Shown here piece by piece: positions 1-12,561 of a stretch of DNA of 64,000 nucleotides (within the stretch, counting starts at the first letter, position 1; each line of letters begins with the position of its first letter). The notes beneath the pieces are model-generated. The model saw only the letters and a list, made by a program, of their open reading frames with translations, ran no database searches and was not told the DNA's origin. The stretch comes from Paragonimus skrjabini miyazakii (taxonomy: Eukaryota > Platyhelminthes > Trematoda > Plagiorchiida > Troglotrematidae), in the NCBI GenBank assembly GCA_014338405.1, contig JTDE01000024.1, forward strand, positions 291,439 through 355,438. The letters run 5' to 3'. Both the position numbers and the translations under genes were made by a program.

Positions 1-2069
1 GAGCAGACATCTACATAAGTCTGTGTACTTATGAGTTCATTTGTTCAAATTCAGTCTAGTGATAAAACATTGGCGGTACATATCTAGTAGTAAGTTCATC
101 CGACGCATTTGTGTCAACTGCTAATGCGTGATTCTAAGTGGTTCCTTCATTGATGATATCTACAATTCAGTGAGTTGGTCAACAAATCTTAATAACAAAA
201 CATTTGTTTACAATAAGAAAAAACACCTTGGTAAAACTTCTCAACTCGCTTTCAACATGTGTTTTTCTCAGAGAAAGCTGGATCCGGTGATATGAAACTA
301 TGTGAATTAACGCAATTTCCAGGGAAATAGCACGTAAATTTTTCAGCTTATTTGGACTCAGTTGAACCTCCTAGTCGCACTTAGGGTTGATCTACTAACT
401 TAGCTTCAGTGATTTCAAAGTTTTACGTGGCACACGTCAATCTAACTAACAAGTTTCAATGTAGCCAGCCGTCCAGACGGTGTCGCAATCATCATCTTGA
501 TGTGTTGTTGTCACTCAAACTGGTTCTAAGTTAAAAATGCCGTGAAAAACGCTCATTTAGATAAGTTAGAAAATGGTTCTTCCTTGCTAACGTTTTTATA
601 TAAAATTTTCCGCATTCACGAGGCTGTGAAATGTCAGACACAAAATGTTTCCCCCATTATGAGGATTATCCGTCTTACACCATTGAACTCATTCAACATT
701 TGATACATTTCTAGACGAGTACATGTGAATTTTATATTCTCTTTACTCTGCTTTTGTTGCGCTGTAAAAATTAGTAACCTTATTTTAGGTAAGTGAGCAG
801 TTGGTTAATTTTTGTATCCTATTACTTATCACATTATTTGCAAAATCAATAATTCGCTGCGCGGTGAACACATTTTCGCATGTTTGAAATAGTGCACACA
901 CAAAACTGCACCAGAATGAACACAGTCTATGTGATTTTGCCATTCAAAACAAAAGCTGGTATCCCTGTTTATTCCAAAATGCAGATATTGTCACTAGGTT
1001 CTCATTTACCCAGGTTAACTGTGTTATGGATGTCTAAGCAGAATTTGATCTGATAACTATCAAGTTGCAAATAAAAAATCACACCCTTTGTTTGTTTCCC
1101 CTCGATAGGCCGGTTTAAGCATTGTACACTTCAGATTGTCTGATTATGCTGGCCACAACTGCAAAATCTCTTACCTACAGTAGGAGCCCCAGAAAGCAGT
1201 TCGGTTTTAAAGTGTTAATTCTGACCATATGAGCAGTTAGAAGATATAGAAATAGCGAAGCTGACGTGGTGACTTTGGGCAATCTTGCTATAGTTTTCCT
1301 ACTGAAGATCACAGATGAACACATTTAATTGCGGGGACAGAAAAAGTTCAACTAGTTTGTTTCCGACATGATTGAGTCGCATAAAAATTCATCTTGGTAC
1401 CAAACAGAGCTTCTCTACTTGGTTCTACATCAGATAGGTGCAAATTTCAAAGCAGATTACCTACGAGTTTTCACTGAGAAATTGAAAAACAACAATCTTC
1501 ATTACAGCAGTTCAATGAAGTTTAGGTTAGGCCAGTGTAAGAATCAGCTGACTCGCTATTACAAGACGTACTGAATGTTACAGATTCATCTACCTAACCG
1601 TCCCAATCTCCGGCGACCGAAAAGACAAAATAAAAATTCTTGAGTTCAAACGGTCCATTATGAAACAGTCAACAACAGATCACTTGAGCTGCTTGTGAAG
1701 TCAGTCAGAACTTTACCAAGGCGCAGATGATAGATGCATTGTAAGTAGGACCATGTGGATCGTCGTTATCTTCCGATATCACTCACTGTGAAACATTCCG
1801 TAGCGACAGACACCGTGAGAGTTGGTGACTACTTGGTTCCAACAATGTGGATATTTATTCTACTTGACTAACTTATGTTTTAGCTAAGTGTGGCTGATAA
1901 AAATAATGTTACCTTACTCTCAGTTGCAATTCGGTTGTTTGTTTTTTGATTTCAACTGTCCAAATATAAACCTTTCGGGATAGGATTGTTGATTAAAGTT
2001 ATGTAACTGTTTTGGCTATCACTACAGTGTTCCACCGAAATCCACCGAGTATGCTTAAACAGAACTGAC
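1..2069. other. No gene recognised
   Basis: Both strands were read. Open frames here are short and carry no family motif that I recognise. No SINE copy, tRNA-like B box or long inverted repeat was seen. It is probably intronic or intergenic. Confidence 0.5.
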
Positions 2070-2173
2070 CTGTTAATGAAGAATTTTCATTAAACGTTTT
2101 CTTTTTGTAGAAATTTTGAGGCGGAAAGTGGAAAAAGGCCTGATCCTTGGTATCATATTCACCCAAAATCAGC
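2070..2173 (-). CDS. Candidate internal exon, unknown protein
   Basis: Not recognised. On the minus strand a pyrimidine-rich acceptor ending CTTTTCACAG precedes an open stretch of one base, 34 codons and one base, which ends at ACAG followed by the donor GTCAGT. The translated part includes LILGEYDTKDQAFF and PPQNFYKKKTF, with mixed polar and aromatic residues and no membrane segment. The phases (2 in, 1 out) would fit an internal exon of a long minus-strand gene. There is no homology evidence, and good-looking splice sites also occur by chance in AT-rich DNA. The next minus-strand candidate upstream is at about 5.5 kb. Confidence 0.3.
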
Positions 2174-2560
2174 CTGTGAAAAGCTAGTGGAACTTTTTTT
2201 TCTTGTGTAAAACATTTGCGTTGTTGACAATTGCTTGCTCCCATAGTCCTCAGTTATGTGGGATTTGACGCTAATGATTTGGTTTTCAAGAAAATGTTCA
2301 TTATCTGATCTGCTAGTTCTGTCAGCGCTTTCAAACATAGATTCATTTATCATTGTAAGCTATGTGAAAATGTCAGCGTTGCCAAATGACAATTCGATGC
2401 ACACGGCATGAGAAGGTCACTCAAATGATCTGATAATAAAATCAGTATTCCAGAAAAATTCTGGAAATTATTGTTACCGTCGCGATCAACGGTTTGTTTA
2501 AACTGGTCTAGTTTGACGTGGCATGAAAATGGATAACTAATGGAAAATTTGGCTTTCCTC

Positions 2561-2757
2561 AAGTTGATTGCCATTCCCAGTTGATCACAGCTGTCTCAAT
2601 TTTATGGAACTTTCAGTTAGTCCCTTTCGAAGAGAAGTGCCAGACAAGAGTTTCACTATTACATCTTGCCATTAGTGTATATTATTCCCATGGCCGCAGC
2701 TAGAAATCTGTGCACATTTTCATGAAGCAATCGTGTTGACTCTTACGCCAATGAATT
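2561..2757 (-). mobile_element. Ancient, strongly diverged SINE copy
   Basis: This stretch aligns along its length, with many substitutions, to the minus-strand form of the hammerhead SINE seen at 11.9 kb. Shared landmarks in order are the tail block around GATCACAGCTGTC, the CCCTTTCGAAGAGAAG block, the ribozyme region, and the tRNA-like block CATGAAGCAATCGTGTTGAC..ACGCCAATGA. The ribozyme core is broken, although the 3' core read on the minus strand (GAAACTCTTGTC) is still close to consensus. The 5' part of the SINE is missing or unrecognisable. It is clearly older than the other copies. Confidence 0.6.
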
Positions 2758-5458
2758 CATACTATAAGTTTGTAACGCTGAATAAGTCTGTTGGTTAATA
2801 CTATCAGTACAAAACCAGTTTCGAAAACAGTATTTGAGTAATCAGTAACGTTTTTTACATGGTTAGTGAAATAAGCTATTTTGTCTTTGACAGAAAGTTG
2901 AGAACAAAAAATGGTGACTGAACAAATAGCTGAAATAAATATGGAATTCATGTGATTTCACTCGATCAGATTTTGCTGAATACACAGTTATTAGTATAAA
3001 TTCCACTGCCTAAGTCACTTTACTAAGATATCAGGAAGAACAAAGAATTCGGGTGTAATAGATGGTGCGAAATGTTTGTTCTTCAAGCCAACCAGCCAAC
3101 AATCTACTCAATACGACTGTGTTTTTGAGACCACATGACGGAGAATGTTATTGTTGTAACCTTGTACTATACTTTGTTTTTCCAGACATTTCTTTAGAGA
3201 CAACCTAAAATAGTCAGTAGCCTTCAAAGAAAACCTATAACATGGGTGTTTAAATTAAAGTTCCACTCACTGAATTTTGTTTGAATAGCTAAACCATATT
3301 TACAATTGGCATAACTTTTGGAAAATTACTATGTTGTTACGGAAGATAGGAATATTTAATTTGTAATCAGTATTGAAAGATTTTGATTTGTACAGATTAA
3401 CCACTATTAGACGGAAGGGACAAATTTGAGATGACGTTTCACATACCAACTTCGTATACGCTTGTCAGTCGAAAACCTCCGTAAACGCTGTTAATACTAT
3501 TGAACTGATTGGCGACATATCTTCTGTCAGAACGAGTACAACACAAACCAATTTAAGTTTAGGTATACACAGAGTAGCATATAGCCATACAACGATTACT
3601 GCCGATGCGTGATCAATACTGTGATAAAGTATTTCAATTCTGGCAATCAAACGTTCCGGGAGAGTGAGCCAGAAGCACAGATGAAACCAGGTATAAAACC
3701 AGAGGTAAATATATCCTTAAAAATCAGTGACCTAGACAGGCGCGATTTCGATTGGATTTATGAATATGTTGCAACAGTGATAACTGGGCCAAATAGAAGT
3801 GTGGTTCTTTGCATAAGTTCCTTCTGTTTAATTAATTCTGTTCATTTAAAAGTCAGATTTTCTTCAGATGAATTAAGGTACCCATCTTGGGAGCAGTTAG
3901 CTTGATTATTAACAATGAAATCTCACTATCCACCAAAGTTGCTACCAGGAAGCTCTGATCAGAAAAACTATTTAACGTGGGAGTCATTATCCCAGTTGTG
4001 TTATGTAGAGTGATGAAGAACTAAGTTGAGCATCGTCATGTTTGTATTCATATACATTTGACGGACTGGAGATTCTGATAAGTAGAATCATTGGTGGTAA
4101 CCTATTCATAACCCAGATAATTGTCTAACCTGTAGTCTAAACCAAATCTGTTTGTGGAGAAAACCATATCACTATACATAAAGATTCGACCACTGTTCTC
4201 TGTGAGTAACATGCACACTTTCCGTTCATCTCCAGAGTATATACAGTGGTCGCTTTATCAATTCCCAATAGTATATCGCACTGAGGACACTACATTATCA
4301 ATTCATTCATCGTTACCGTTTGAGTCGCAGATGAAATTTTACTGAAAACCAAGTTATTCTTCGGTTTGAGAATGTGAGATATTGTCTTCCAACAAAACGG
4401 TATATATGTTTAACTTGGTGGCAATCTATGCATAAGTTCTATATATTCAGAGTTCGCAGTGAAGTAATATGGACGGATTATTTGTCCACAAATTTTTGTT
4501 AATATACTGTTTAAAACGATGATGTCTCGTAAATTACTGCTCCAAAATGTCACCAATCAGATTGCCTCAAAACACTTTGTCATGAAGTCATTATATGTTG
4601 CCAATGAGAGAAAAGTGCAATGATGGCTTTTTATGATATCTTGCAGGCCAAGAATCCTTCAGTAGAAACGAAGCCGCGTCCTACGGAAGTGTCATATGTC
4701 TGGCCAAAATTAGCTAAATGTCATGGGAGTGCTAGTTAATAGTTAACTTTCACTACAATGCCACTCAATATTTCGCGACGAAGTAACATGACCTAACCGA
4801 GGAAGTAAATGTCTATTACGTTAGCAATAGTGTCTGAGCATATAGAGATTTATTGTGTAATAACAGTGTAACATCTTCAAAACGAAGCTGTGCAGCAAAC
4901 GTCACAATATACTCCTGCAGTTTTATAGTCCAGCAAAGTTCTTGACCTGATAACGCTTAGAAAAAGTCAAAAAATATTTTTTGCTTCTTCCTTTGTTACA
5001 CCATCGCTTTTAGTACAATATTTCAACTGGAATATAACGGATGTCTGGAAGTACTAACTTCGTGACTTCTTGAAGGATTCATTGGCATATCATAAGCTAG
5101 CTAACGGCAATCCGTCAGTACATTGTTTAGAGTGGGTCCTTGGTTGTTGTTGGGTAAACTGGTAAATTTGAATGCAAATCAAAATCCATTTACTACTAAC
5201 CTGCTGGGAAGTTTTCTAACGACGCTTATTGAGAACAAACGACCTAGTAATACGCAAGTATTACGCATCACTAATCTGTTGTCTACAGACCTGTCGAAAT
5301 TAATTCCAATTCAACAAGAAATTTAAGAGTACTGAGAACAGCAAGGAAAATATATAAAGTGAGGTTAGTGAAGAGTTAGTTAGTGGTGCGCCAAAACGAT
5401 ATATTCAAATTTCTAAGCAAACGTGCCAATTCTCATTAAGTTCTTCGCAGTAAGAAAC
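2758..5458. other. No gene recognised
   Basis: The longest open stretch is a 98-codon plus-strand frame at 3609-3905, starting at GTG. It has no convincing splice borders or family motif, and this length is expected by chance over a window of this size. No repeats shared with other parts of the window were seen. Confidence 0.45.
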
Positions 5459-5516
5459 CTGCTTGTGATATTTCTATAACACGCGTACCCCTGTTCCGGA
5501 TATTTTGGTAAACAAA
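5459..5516 (-). CDS. Candidate small exon, unknown protein
   Basis: Not recognised. On the minus strand a strong pyrimidine tract and acceptor (TTTGTTTTATCCAG) precede 19 codons plus one base, translating to FVYQNIRNRGTRVIEISQA. The stretch ends at AGCAG before a weak donor, GTTTCT. Phase is 0 in and 1 out. It is only 58 bases, so the case rests on the acceptor. It may belong to the same minus-strand gene as the other candidates, or be chance. Confidence 0.18.
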
Positions 5517-8500
5517 CTGGATAAAACAAACACATGATAATGTTGCAGTCATTTTGAAGTTAGTTAGCAACTGTTTCAAATTCCAGCACACGAAGAAAAC
5601 AAAGTTGACTGAAATTGGTAGAACAATCACCTGATCTTCAACAGCTTTAAAACTCTGTTTACTGTGGTACTTAGTGAAGGTTGCAGAGAGGCAAATCGAC
5701 ATAACTATCCGGTTGTAATTCTATTGTAGTGCATGTCTCATAGAAAAGTTGAGGCGAAAAATACTTTACCGGATACGTGCTATGACACACAAAAGAAAAT
5801 TGATTTCTGCAAGAAATTTCTACTTAAAATGATGCATGGGAATCAGAATCTTACGTTGGTCATCAAATGAAAATTCAGATTTGAGAAACATTCACAGAAG
5901 CTCAAAATAAGACGTACGTTACGTTTGTTTTGTTATATAATATCAGTTTACATCAAACAACCAAAAATAATTTCGTCTTCTAATTGCAATTTGCATAGCA
6001 TTTTCCTAACCTTCAGTATTTGAACTTGACCTAGTAACAACATTTTGTGATAGAATGAGGTTTACAGTTGCTAATTTTGGAAAGTAATTTATTTGGGACT
6101 AACGTTGAATTCGTGTAAGTGAACTGACTTGACTCATGCTGCTGTGCATTTTTTACTGTGCTCCACAAACGCAGAAACTTGAAAGATATTGCACAGTTTG
6201 GTTACTTTGGTGGAATCTTAGAAATTATATGACAAACACGCGATCACACTACTGTTGAAAAAAAAATTGAGGTGTACATACTTTGCTGTACAGCTTAGCG
6301 TACCAAAGGAAGCTGGCCGCATACTTTACTAGCTAATGCCCCAAGCATTACATTCTTGGCAAAAGATAGAACACGTCTTATGACTTTCTTGAAACCGTGT
6401 CCATTTTTGGACGGTTGTTGTGATAACATCTTTAGAGAACGCAAAATGAATCTTTTCAAGTGCCTCTTAATTATGGCTACTAAACAAACTTCATCTTGGT
6501 GAAAGTTTCTATAATCGTGTTATCTGTGCAAAGAGCTACAGAGTAGAATCCTTTATCAACTAACTTAGTAAACTGGTTCACTTCCATATATCATTCACAG
6601 TGAAATCAAATAAACATGCAAAAAACTTACTAGAAATGTACGGCTGTTTGGGCAAAGTGTGCTCGTGAGTGCAAGCAACCTGGTTTGCTGTAGCATAGTT
6701 TCGTCATGAAAATAGTAATTCAGGATTATAAATAAACATGAAAACTTGTGTACGTTTTTTGTCAAATGTTTATTTTGTTTGACTGTTCACCAGTAAGAAT
6801 ATCGTGATGTGACATTTGTGATTCAGATAATCAGCGGCTGGAGACTTTCGGTAAGATGGCGGTTAATTGGGCTGAATGTCGTAAATGTTGTTGTTTGGTT
6901 CAGATATCTGTAAGGTAAATGAGATCAACAACTTGTTAAAACGAAAATTCCGAGGCAGGTACCTTGGTAATCATGCTTAATCTCAACTTATTGTTTGTTC
7001 GTTTGTTCACAAGATGTGAACATTTTGATGCTCCCTGTCTGAGCTTGAACATAGTTGATTTTAGTGGTCAGATCACCGCCATTCCTTACTTGGAACTTGC
7101 CTTTCTTTTCATGTCTACATTGTAGGTAGATATCAGTGGCTGGTGATGAGAATGACGTTAAACGTGTAACAGACAGGTAGAAGACATCTCGTCAAATACG
7201 AATGCACACAGAAATTCTGAGCATTTGTAAAAGAGAATAGGCACTTAAGGTCAATCATCATATTGTAGGTTCAAAATTTGGGATCGTTTGTCGAACCGTT
7301 GTCACAATGAAAAGTGATCTGTGCAAAACTTCTAATTGGATTTGTGATTGCAAGTTTCTTCTGTATTATCTCACATATGGAGTAGTTATTTTGTACTTGT
7401 CGCACAATTAAATATACTAAATCAGTTGCAAGTTAGTCGTGCTGTTTGTTTAAGATTCTTTGGAATTCGTAGATCGATCTTTATTTCAAGAGCACTAACT
7501 ATGACTATGCAGAAACTCAGCCTGCTTGAAGCTTCTAGATGATGGTATAATTTCATAAAATATGTTGTGCTGAATAGTAGATTTTCAATTATAGAAATTG
7601 GTCAGTAGCACACAATCTGTTTCCTGGCTGTTGCCACACATCAAGTATACGTATCTGGTGAACTTCGGCTATGCATCTTACTATGAGAACAACAAATGCT
7701 GAAAGCTATCAATAATAACTGCGAGGTAGTTGTAGACTTTACCTCCAACTTCGTGAAATTATAATGTCACTCAGGAGATTGAAGCAAACCGAGTTTTTAG
7801 TAATGTACCATATACTGCTCTCAAGGTTAGTAGTGATCTAGGAACTCTATTGAGTCTGAGATGAACGGCACGACCAACTTCCCTGTAAGTTATTATCTAT
7901 AAACTTAAGCATTTACCATCTCTATAGCAGGATCTGTGATCGAAGTTCATCGGGTAGCCGAAGCTGATGAGTGTCAATAACCACGGAAGAGGTTGTGTGC
8001 ACCTAGCAAATGTTCATTACTAAACACATACTACTTATCTTACCGTACTTTGTCACGCACTATTCCCTATAAACAATGAAAAAGGTATCATGGACATGGT
8101 AGCGAGCTTAATATTGTTCATAGCTAAATTAGTGCTATTTCAGAAAGGTTCATTGGTAAAACATTTGTGTTAAACGTTTTCATCCTTAAGATTTCCAGTG
8201 AACATTTCTGCCTACCCTAATATCAGAATCTTATGGTTTGGCGTCAGTTCGAACTGAATCTGTGGTATTGTATATAGCATGTAAAGTGGGTTTAGCTGTG
8301 TGGATTGATTTGTCGCGGTACCGGCAGCAAAGTCATAGTAAATCTTAATAATATTGTATGAGTGTTTGCAGTGACAAATATTCTTAGCAAAAGTGACAGT
8401 AATCCGATCTAGCCAGAACGTGGTTTAGCGATAGAAATAGCCCACATATTTTCAGTTCGGTAGGGGTAACCATTATTCAGTAGAGCTGAGTAAGTTTTTG

Positions 8501-8554
8501 TTGACGTCAGTCTGATACATAACCAGTGTTAGTTCCCAAACAGACTTGAGACTC
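5517..8554. other. No gene recognised
   Basis: Low-content sequence. A possible minus-strand donor (GTAAGT) near 6630 follows a short open stretch, but nothing supports it further. CTGATGAG near 7960 was checked as a ribozyme core and rejected. Confidence 0.45.
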
Positions 8555-8953
8555 CTAGACGATGATTCGTTTTCCACCTTCTATCCAACTGCGAGTATCT
8601 TTGTAGTGAGGATGAGCGATGAGAGCAATTTTGAACTGACCGTATACTGCTGATGGCATCCCATCCAAGAACTCATCAATCAGCATGCGCTGCTGTAAAT
8701 CTATGCTGTTGAGATATTGACAACGCTGCAAGCAGCGATACAGCGTAAAAGAAAACGTTGCCTCCTGGTCCAAGCCGGGGGAGCTGGAAATGCCGAAATT
8801 TCTCTCGGTAGTCGGCGGGGCTAAGGAATACGGCACCCAGCGGATCCCCTGCAGCGATCCACTCCAACTTCGCAGGGTCTCTTGGCCCGGTCGGTCTTGA
8901 ATCCGACCACTCTCACCAGGAAACTCCAAATGTCGCCATCCTCTGACGGCCAA
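8555..8953 (-). pseudogene. Gag-like fragment of an LTR retrotransposon
   Basis: A minus-strand frame is open for 132 codons in a stretch richer in GC than its surroundings. The C-terminal third, which includes IDLQQRMLIDEFLDGMPSAV and then FKIALIAHPHYKDTRSWIE, resembles the capsid region of Ty3/gypsy-type Gag. There, a short acidic/leucine segment (often L-x-x-x-F-L-x-G-L) precedes a stretch ending in a tryptophan or alanine-rich helix. The N-terminal part also reads in a second frame, which suggests frameshift decay. No protease, reverse transcriptase or integrase was found beside it, and no paired long terminal repeats were seen. The assignment is inferred from motif resemblance only. It could instead be another Gag-like domesticated or decayed gene. 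Confidence 0.4.
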
Positions 8954-11938
8954 TAGTTTTTTATTTTCAAATCATGAACAACACCGGTTGTGAGCCAAGA
9001 AAATGGTGTGAAGATTGTAGACCCCGCAAATCAGCACATGATGTATGCGATTTAACCTGACAACAAAAAACACCCTCATCTGCACATAACAGTGATTATA
9101 ATGCATCGCGGTTGCTACGGTTGTCAATACTTAGTTCCTGTATGCATTGAGAATCATTTCATTCCAAGATGTACCTCAAAGTTTCTCTCTGTATTTCCCT
9201 CACGCTTACTTCAATATCCAAGTATACGCTAATGCCCCGCCACTCAATAGCACTGTGAGCCATGGAATGCGACCGCTCGTCCTCACTACATCTGATCCGC
9301 TTTATTTCATACACTAGTGAAGACATAAAAAGATGCAATGAGTAAAAACTCGTCTGGTCATTATAAACTAATGACAGATCACAAAAATTGATATCAATGG
9401 ACGTAGTCTCGTTATCAATATATCTGGAGTTTAAAGAAATTTAATCCAAACATGATCAGACAATCAGGATTATATATTTCCAAAAGAACAATATCAGTCA
9501 GCCGTGTTAGAATGTTTATTACTTTCCAGCAGCAAGAAAACAGACGTTAATTTTAAGTGATAATCTTATGATGACAGATTTTTAGTCAAACTGTTGCAAA
9601 CAACTTAACATTGACTAAACATTTTCGGGTGTAATACAACATTTTGACTGGTGTTTTAGTTTACTTTAAGTTATTGTGCATGTGTAAGCATATAATGAAA
9701 GTATAATCTTGAAAGTACGGATTTTATGCAGGTGAGTCCAGCCGAATTGAAGAGTAAGTTTGTTGGGTGTTTTATTGTCAGGAAAAATCCGGTTAACTTG
9801 CGTATTTAGTACTGTGGATAACGTTGCTTCCTACAAGTTACAAACAAAATATTTGTGTGTATATATGTAAATTGTTTCGATGTGGTTTGGCAATTTCAGA
9901 ATTGAAATACCTACCGGTTAGTTCAACGTGTGTATAACAACACCTGCAACTCAGTCGACAACGAATGTCTTGCCCCATCATATCTTGCACACACACCTGC
10001 AAGGCAACAAGACAGTTGTTGCAACTTGGCAAAGCCTTACTTTCAAAAAATTTGGCAGTGCTGAGATTCCGGAGGATTCATTCTTGCTCCACTGTGCGAA
10101 ATCATGTTGATCGGGGGCAAGGTGTCAAAACATGAACTGACCCAGGACAAAATTTCGCCCAGACAGACGGATGATAACAACAGTGTTAGGAAGGAGATTG
10201 CTACAAGTAAACAGTGGCCAGCCATTTGTGAGAAAACAAGGAAGAAATCAAATGGGTTCCGTTGCAAGAGATATGCGTGGGGCTTAAACTTCATACATTA
10301 CGGATATTTATAAAATTGGCAATGAGCACAAACGCACTTCTTCGGTTTATTTCGCAGTTTTGTCCTAGGATTCGTGCAATGGAAAACAGGTCGATTTAAG
10401 TAAGAAATACAGCCTTGAAAATAAAAAACAGCAAAAACGGACTAACTAAAACCAAGGAGCTGAACTTGGCAATTGGATACTAAACTACTTTCGAAACGGT
10501 CTTGAATGTCGCTGGTTTACGTGGTTTTATGAAACAAGATTCTCACACAAAAATGCTACCTAACACACTCTGGTTATCACGAAGTTCAGATTACCTCCGC
10601 TAAATGCTCCACGCCTTTATTTTTTGAACACTACTGTAGAGTGGAGGAAAAATCGTAAACAGTTTACTTAGGGAAGGTATGCACAGGAAACGTAAGCCTG
10701 TCTGAAAGGAGTAAATCTGGGCATTTTTAAATAACATGGTATTATCACTAGTTTGAAGGAATGTAAGTACACAACAGTTCTATGACTAAATTAGGCAGAA
10801 CTAGTAAGGATTTCAGACGCCGTTCATTTCTAACGGCTTGAATTCAAAAGAATTGCTTCACATAATTACAGCTAGATAGATAGTTTTTATACATATGACG
10901 TTCTGGGGATCTTGCGACAAAACAGGACAAATTTAAAAACATTTGGGCAGAGATGAAGATACATGATTATTGTTGCGACTACGTTAAATTTTTGTCTGCA
11001 AAATAAATACCAGCAGGACATTTTGAATCATTCTGGTTTCACCCAACAACGGAATACTTGGTCAGTTCGCTCAATCAAACGTGGGTAATTAATTCTGGTT
11101 ATAGACTTTGGCTGTGCAGTTAATCAAACTGATGTTTTTCATAAAATGAAACATTCGAACAAAACAAGCACTATCATTTACACCCCTAAGGAAAACGGTA
11201 AAACGTCTAACTGAAGTTCCTACATGTGTACTGGTGACAAGTCCCAACAAGCAGTATTCAGATGCCTCCTTCTTGGTGAGCTGGTTGAAAAGATTATCCG
11301 AATACAAAACTAGCAGTGGATAGCAACGTGCCGCATAAATCATCTTTGAAACATTACGCCAAAGCTTCAGTTAATTATTACTACTAAAGATGACTGTGAT
11401 TATGAACTATTGTCATTAGTTATGTCGGCACTGCTGCCGAGTTTACAGACAGGATTTATTTCTACTTACTAAGATACATAGTTGTGACTACACGCATCAC
11501 AATTTACTTACACAAATGAACATTTTCCAACGAAAACATTTTGTTTAATGGCTCGGGTTGTCACCAGGGTTTATTGTCTAGTGGAGTCGACTATCCGCTA
11601 AGTAGCTTAAACTCTGATTGGGAAATGGAGGATATTTTGGTGATATTATCATATTTCATGAATGTCGGTTCGCGTTTACAAATATAGTTATCTTGAATTG
11701 TAGGGATTTAGTATAATGGCAATATTTTATTTGAGCATGTTTAGAGTAGTATGTAGCGTACGACAATTTGGAAACCACTATTTATTTAAAGAAAGACACA
11801 GCTGTCCTGTCTGTGCCGACAGGGTGTATTTCAAGCAGTATACCAACTAGTCTGGACAGTAAAACAAATAGGCGAGCGTTGTTATAGTCAGCCCCACCGT
11901 TTCATGTGTCAGTAGAAATAATAGTCTTCAGATTACTG
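8954..11938. other. No gene recognised; possible retroelement leader at the start
   Basis: The stretch from 8954 to about 9300 is GC-richer than what follows and lies on the 5' side of the gag-like frame, so it may be leader or LTR remnant. I found no repeat partner for it in the window. From 9.3 kb on I see only short chance-length frames. Confidence 0.35.
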
Positions 11939-12367
11939 ATGAGTAGTAGGGGATTTTGATTTTCATATAGATTGAACATCACCCACAATTGATCGCAGCT
12001 GTCGCATTCCCATAGACTTTCCAGTCGGCCCGTTTCGAAGAGAAGCACTAGACTCGAGTCTCGCTCTCATTAGAGCTCGTCAGTAGTGCATATCATCGAC
12101 ACTGTCGGGACTTGCACCACGGACATTCAGTTCATGAGGCAACCGTGTTTACCACTGCGCCATTGACCTCACGTTAGGCACGACCGAATTGTCATATGAC
12201 AACGCTCATCCACTTTCGCTTGTGAGTAATGGTCAGGTTGCCCGATCGCCTCGAGAAGAGACACAGTTACTGTCTGTTCACTCCAATCGATGACCCCTCG
12301 ACTAGGACTTCTCCCCAAGTTGAGATCACAGAAATCATTGACTTGTTGAGCGATATTTGATTACTGA
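11939..12367 (-). mobile_element. Full-length tRNA-derived SINE with hammerhead motif
   Basis: This is the most complete unit, 429 bp, reading on the minus strand. On the plus strand it runs: tail (GATGAGTAGTAGGGGATTTT and the GAACATCACCC block), ribozyme region, B box complement (GGGACTTGCACCACGG near 12107), A box complement (CCGTGTTTACCACTGCGCCA, 12143-12162), and then the 5' region ending GATATTTGATTACTGA. Tail, ribozyme and tRNA-like blocks recur at 16, 26, 27 and 54 kb, and tRNA-like, 5' and tail blocks at 42 kb. GATTACTGA occurs at both ends (11931-11939 and 12359-12367). It may be a target-site duplication, but other copies have the same word at the tail-to-head join, so this is ambiguous. 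Transcription by RNA polymerase III is inferred from the A and B boxes. Confidence 0.85.
12045..12089 (-). ncRNA. Hammerhead ribozyme motif, SINE copy at 12 kb, core broken
   Basis: In the minus orientation: stem I GCACTA/TAGTGC, core CTGACGA, stem II GCTCT-AATG-AGAGC, then GAGA where GAAA is required, then CTCGAGTC with the GTC cleavage triplet. The A-to-G change in the GAAA box should abolish cleavage. All other parts match the consensus of the copies here. Confidence 0.65.
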
Positions 12368-12440
12368 GTTGCTGCCTGGTTCTCCATTGTCAACATCTCG
12401 CATGATTCTAGCACACTGTTTTTAAGAGTTTGTTGCTTAC

Positions 12441-12561
12441 CATGCGCACAACATGAGTATATAAAAAACCCACTAACCATTGACAACTCTTGACAACAGG
12501 TTGAGATTTCTTTCCAACACCAATAAATGCGGACTATCCACCGGAGAAAGTATATATACAC
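12441..12561 (-). CDS. Candidate exon, possible membrane segment
   Basis: Not recognised. On the minus strand the acceptor AAATTCTCAG precedes 40 codons plus one base and a good donor, ATG followed by GTAAGC. The translation starts VYIYFLRWIVRIYWCWKEIS and ends with a hydrophobic run, VSGFFIYSCC, so a membrane segment is possible. Phase is 0 in and 1 out. The SINE at 11.9-12.4 kb lies just downstream and would sit in the following intron. There is no homology evidence. Confidence 0.25.

Noticed and set aside
3609..3905. 98-codon plus-strand frame starting with GTG
   Set aside because: No splice pair, no motif, and chance-length for a window of this size.
7955..7995. CTGATGAG near a short GTG/CAC stem, resembling a hammerhead core
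   Set aside because: After the possible stem II the sequence is GGAAG where GAAA is required, and there is no stem I partner or UH cleavage site.
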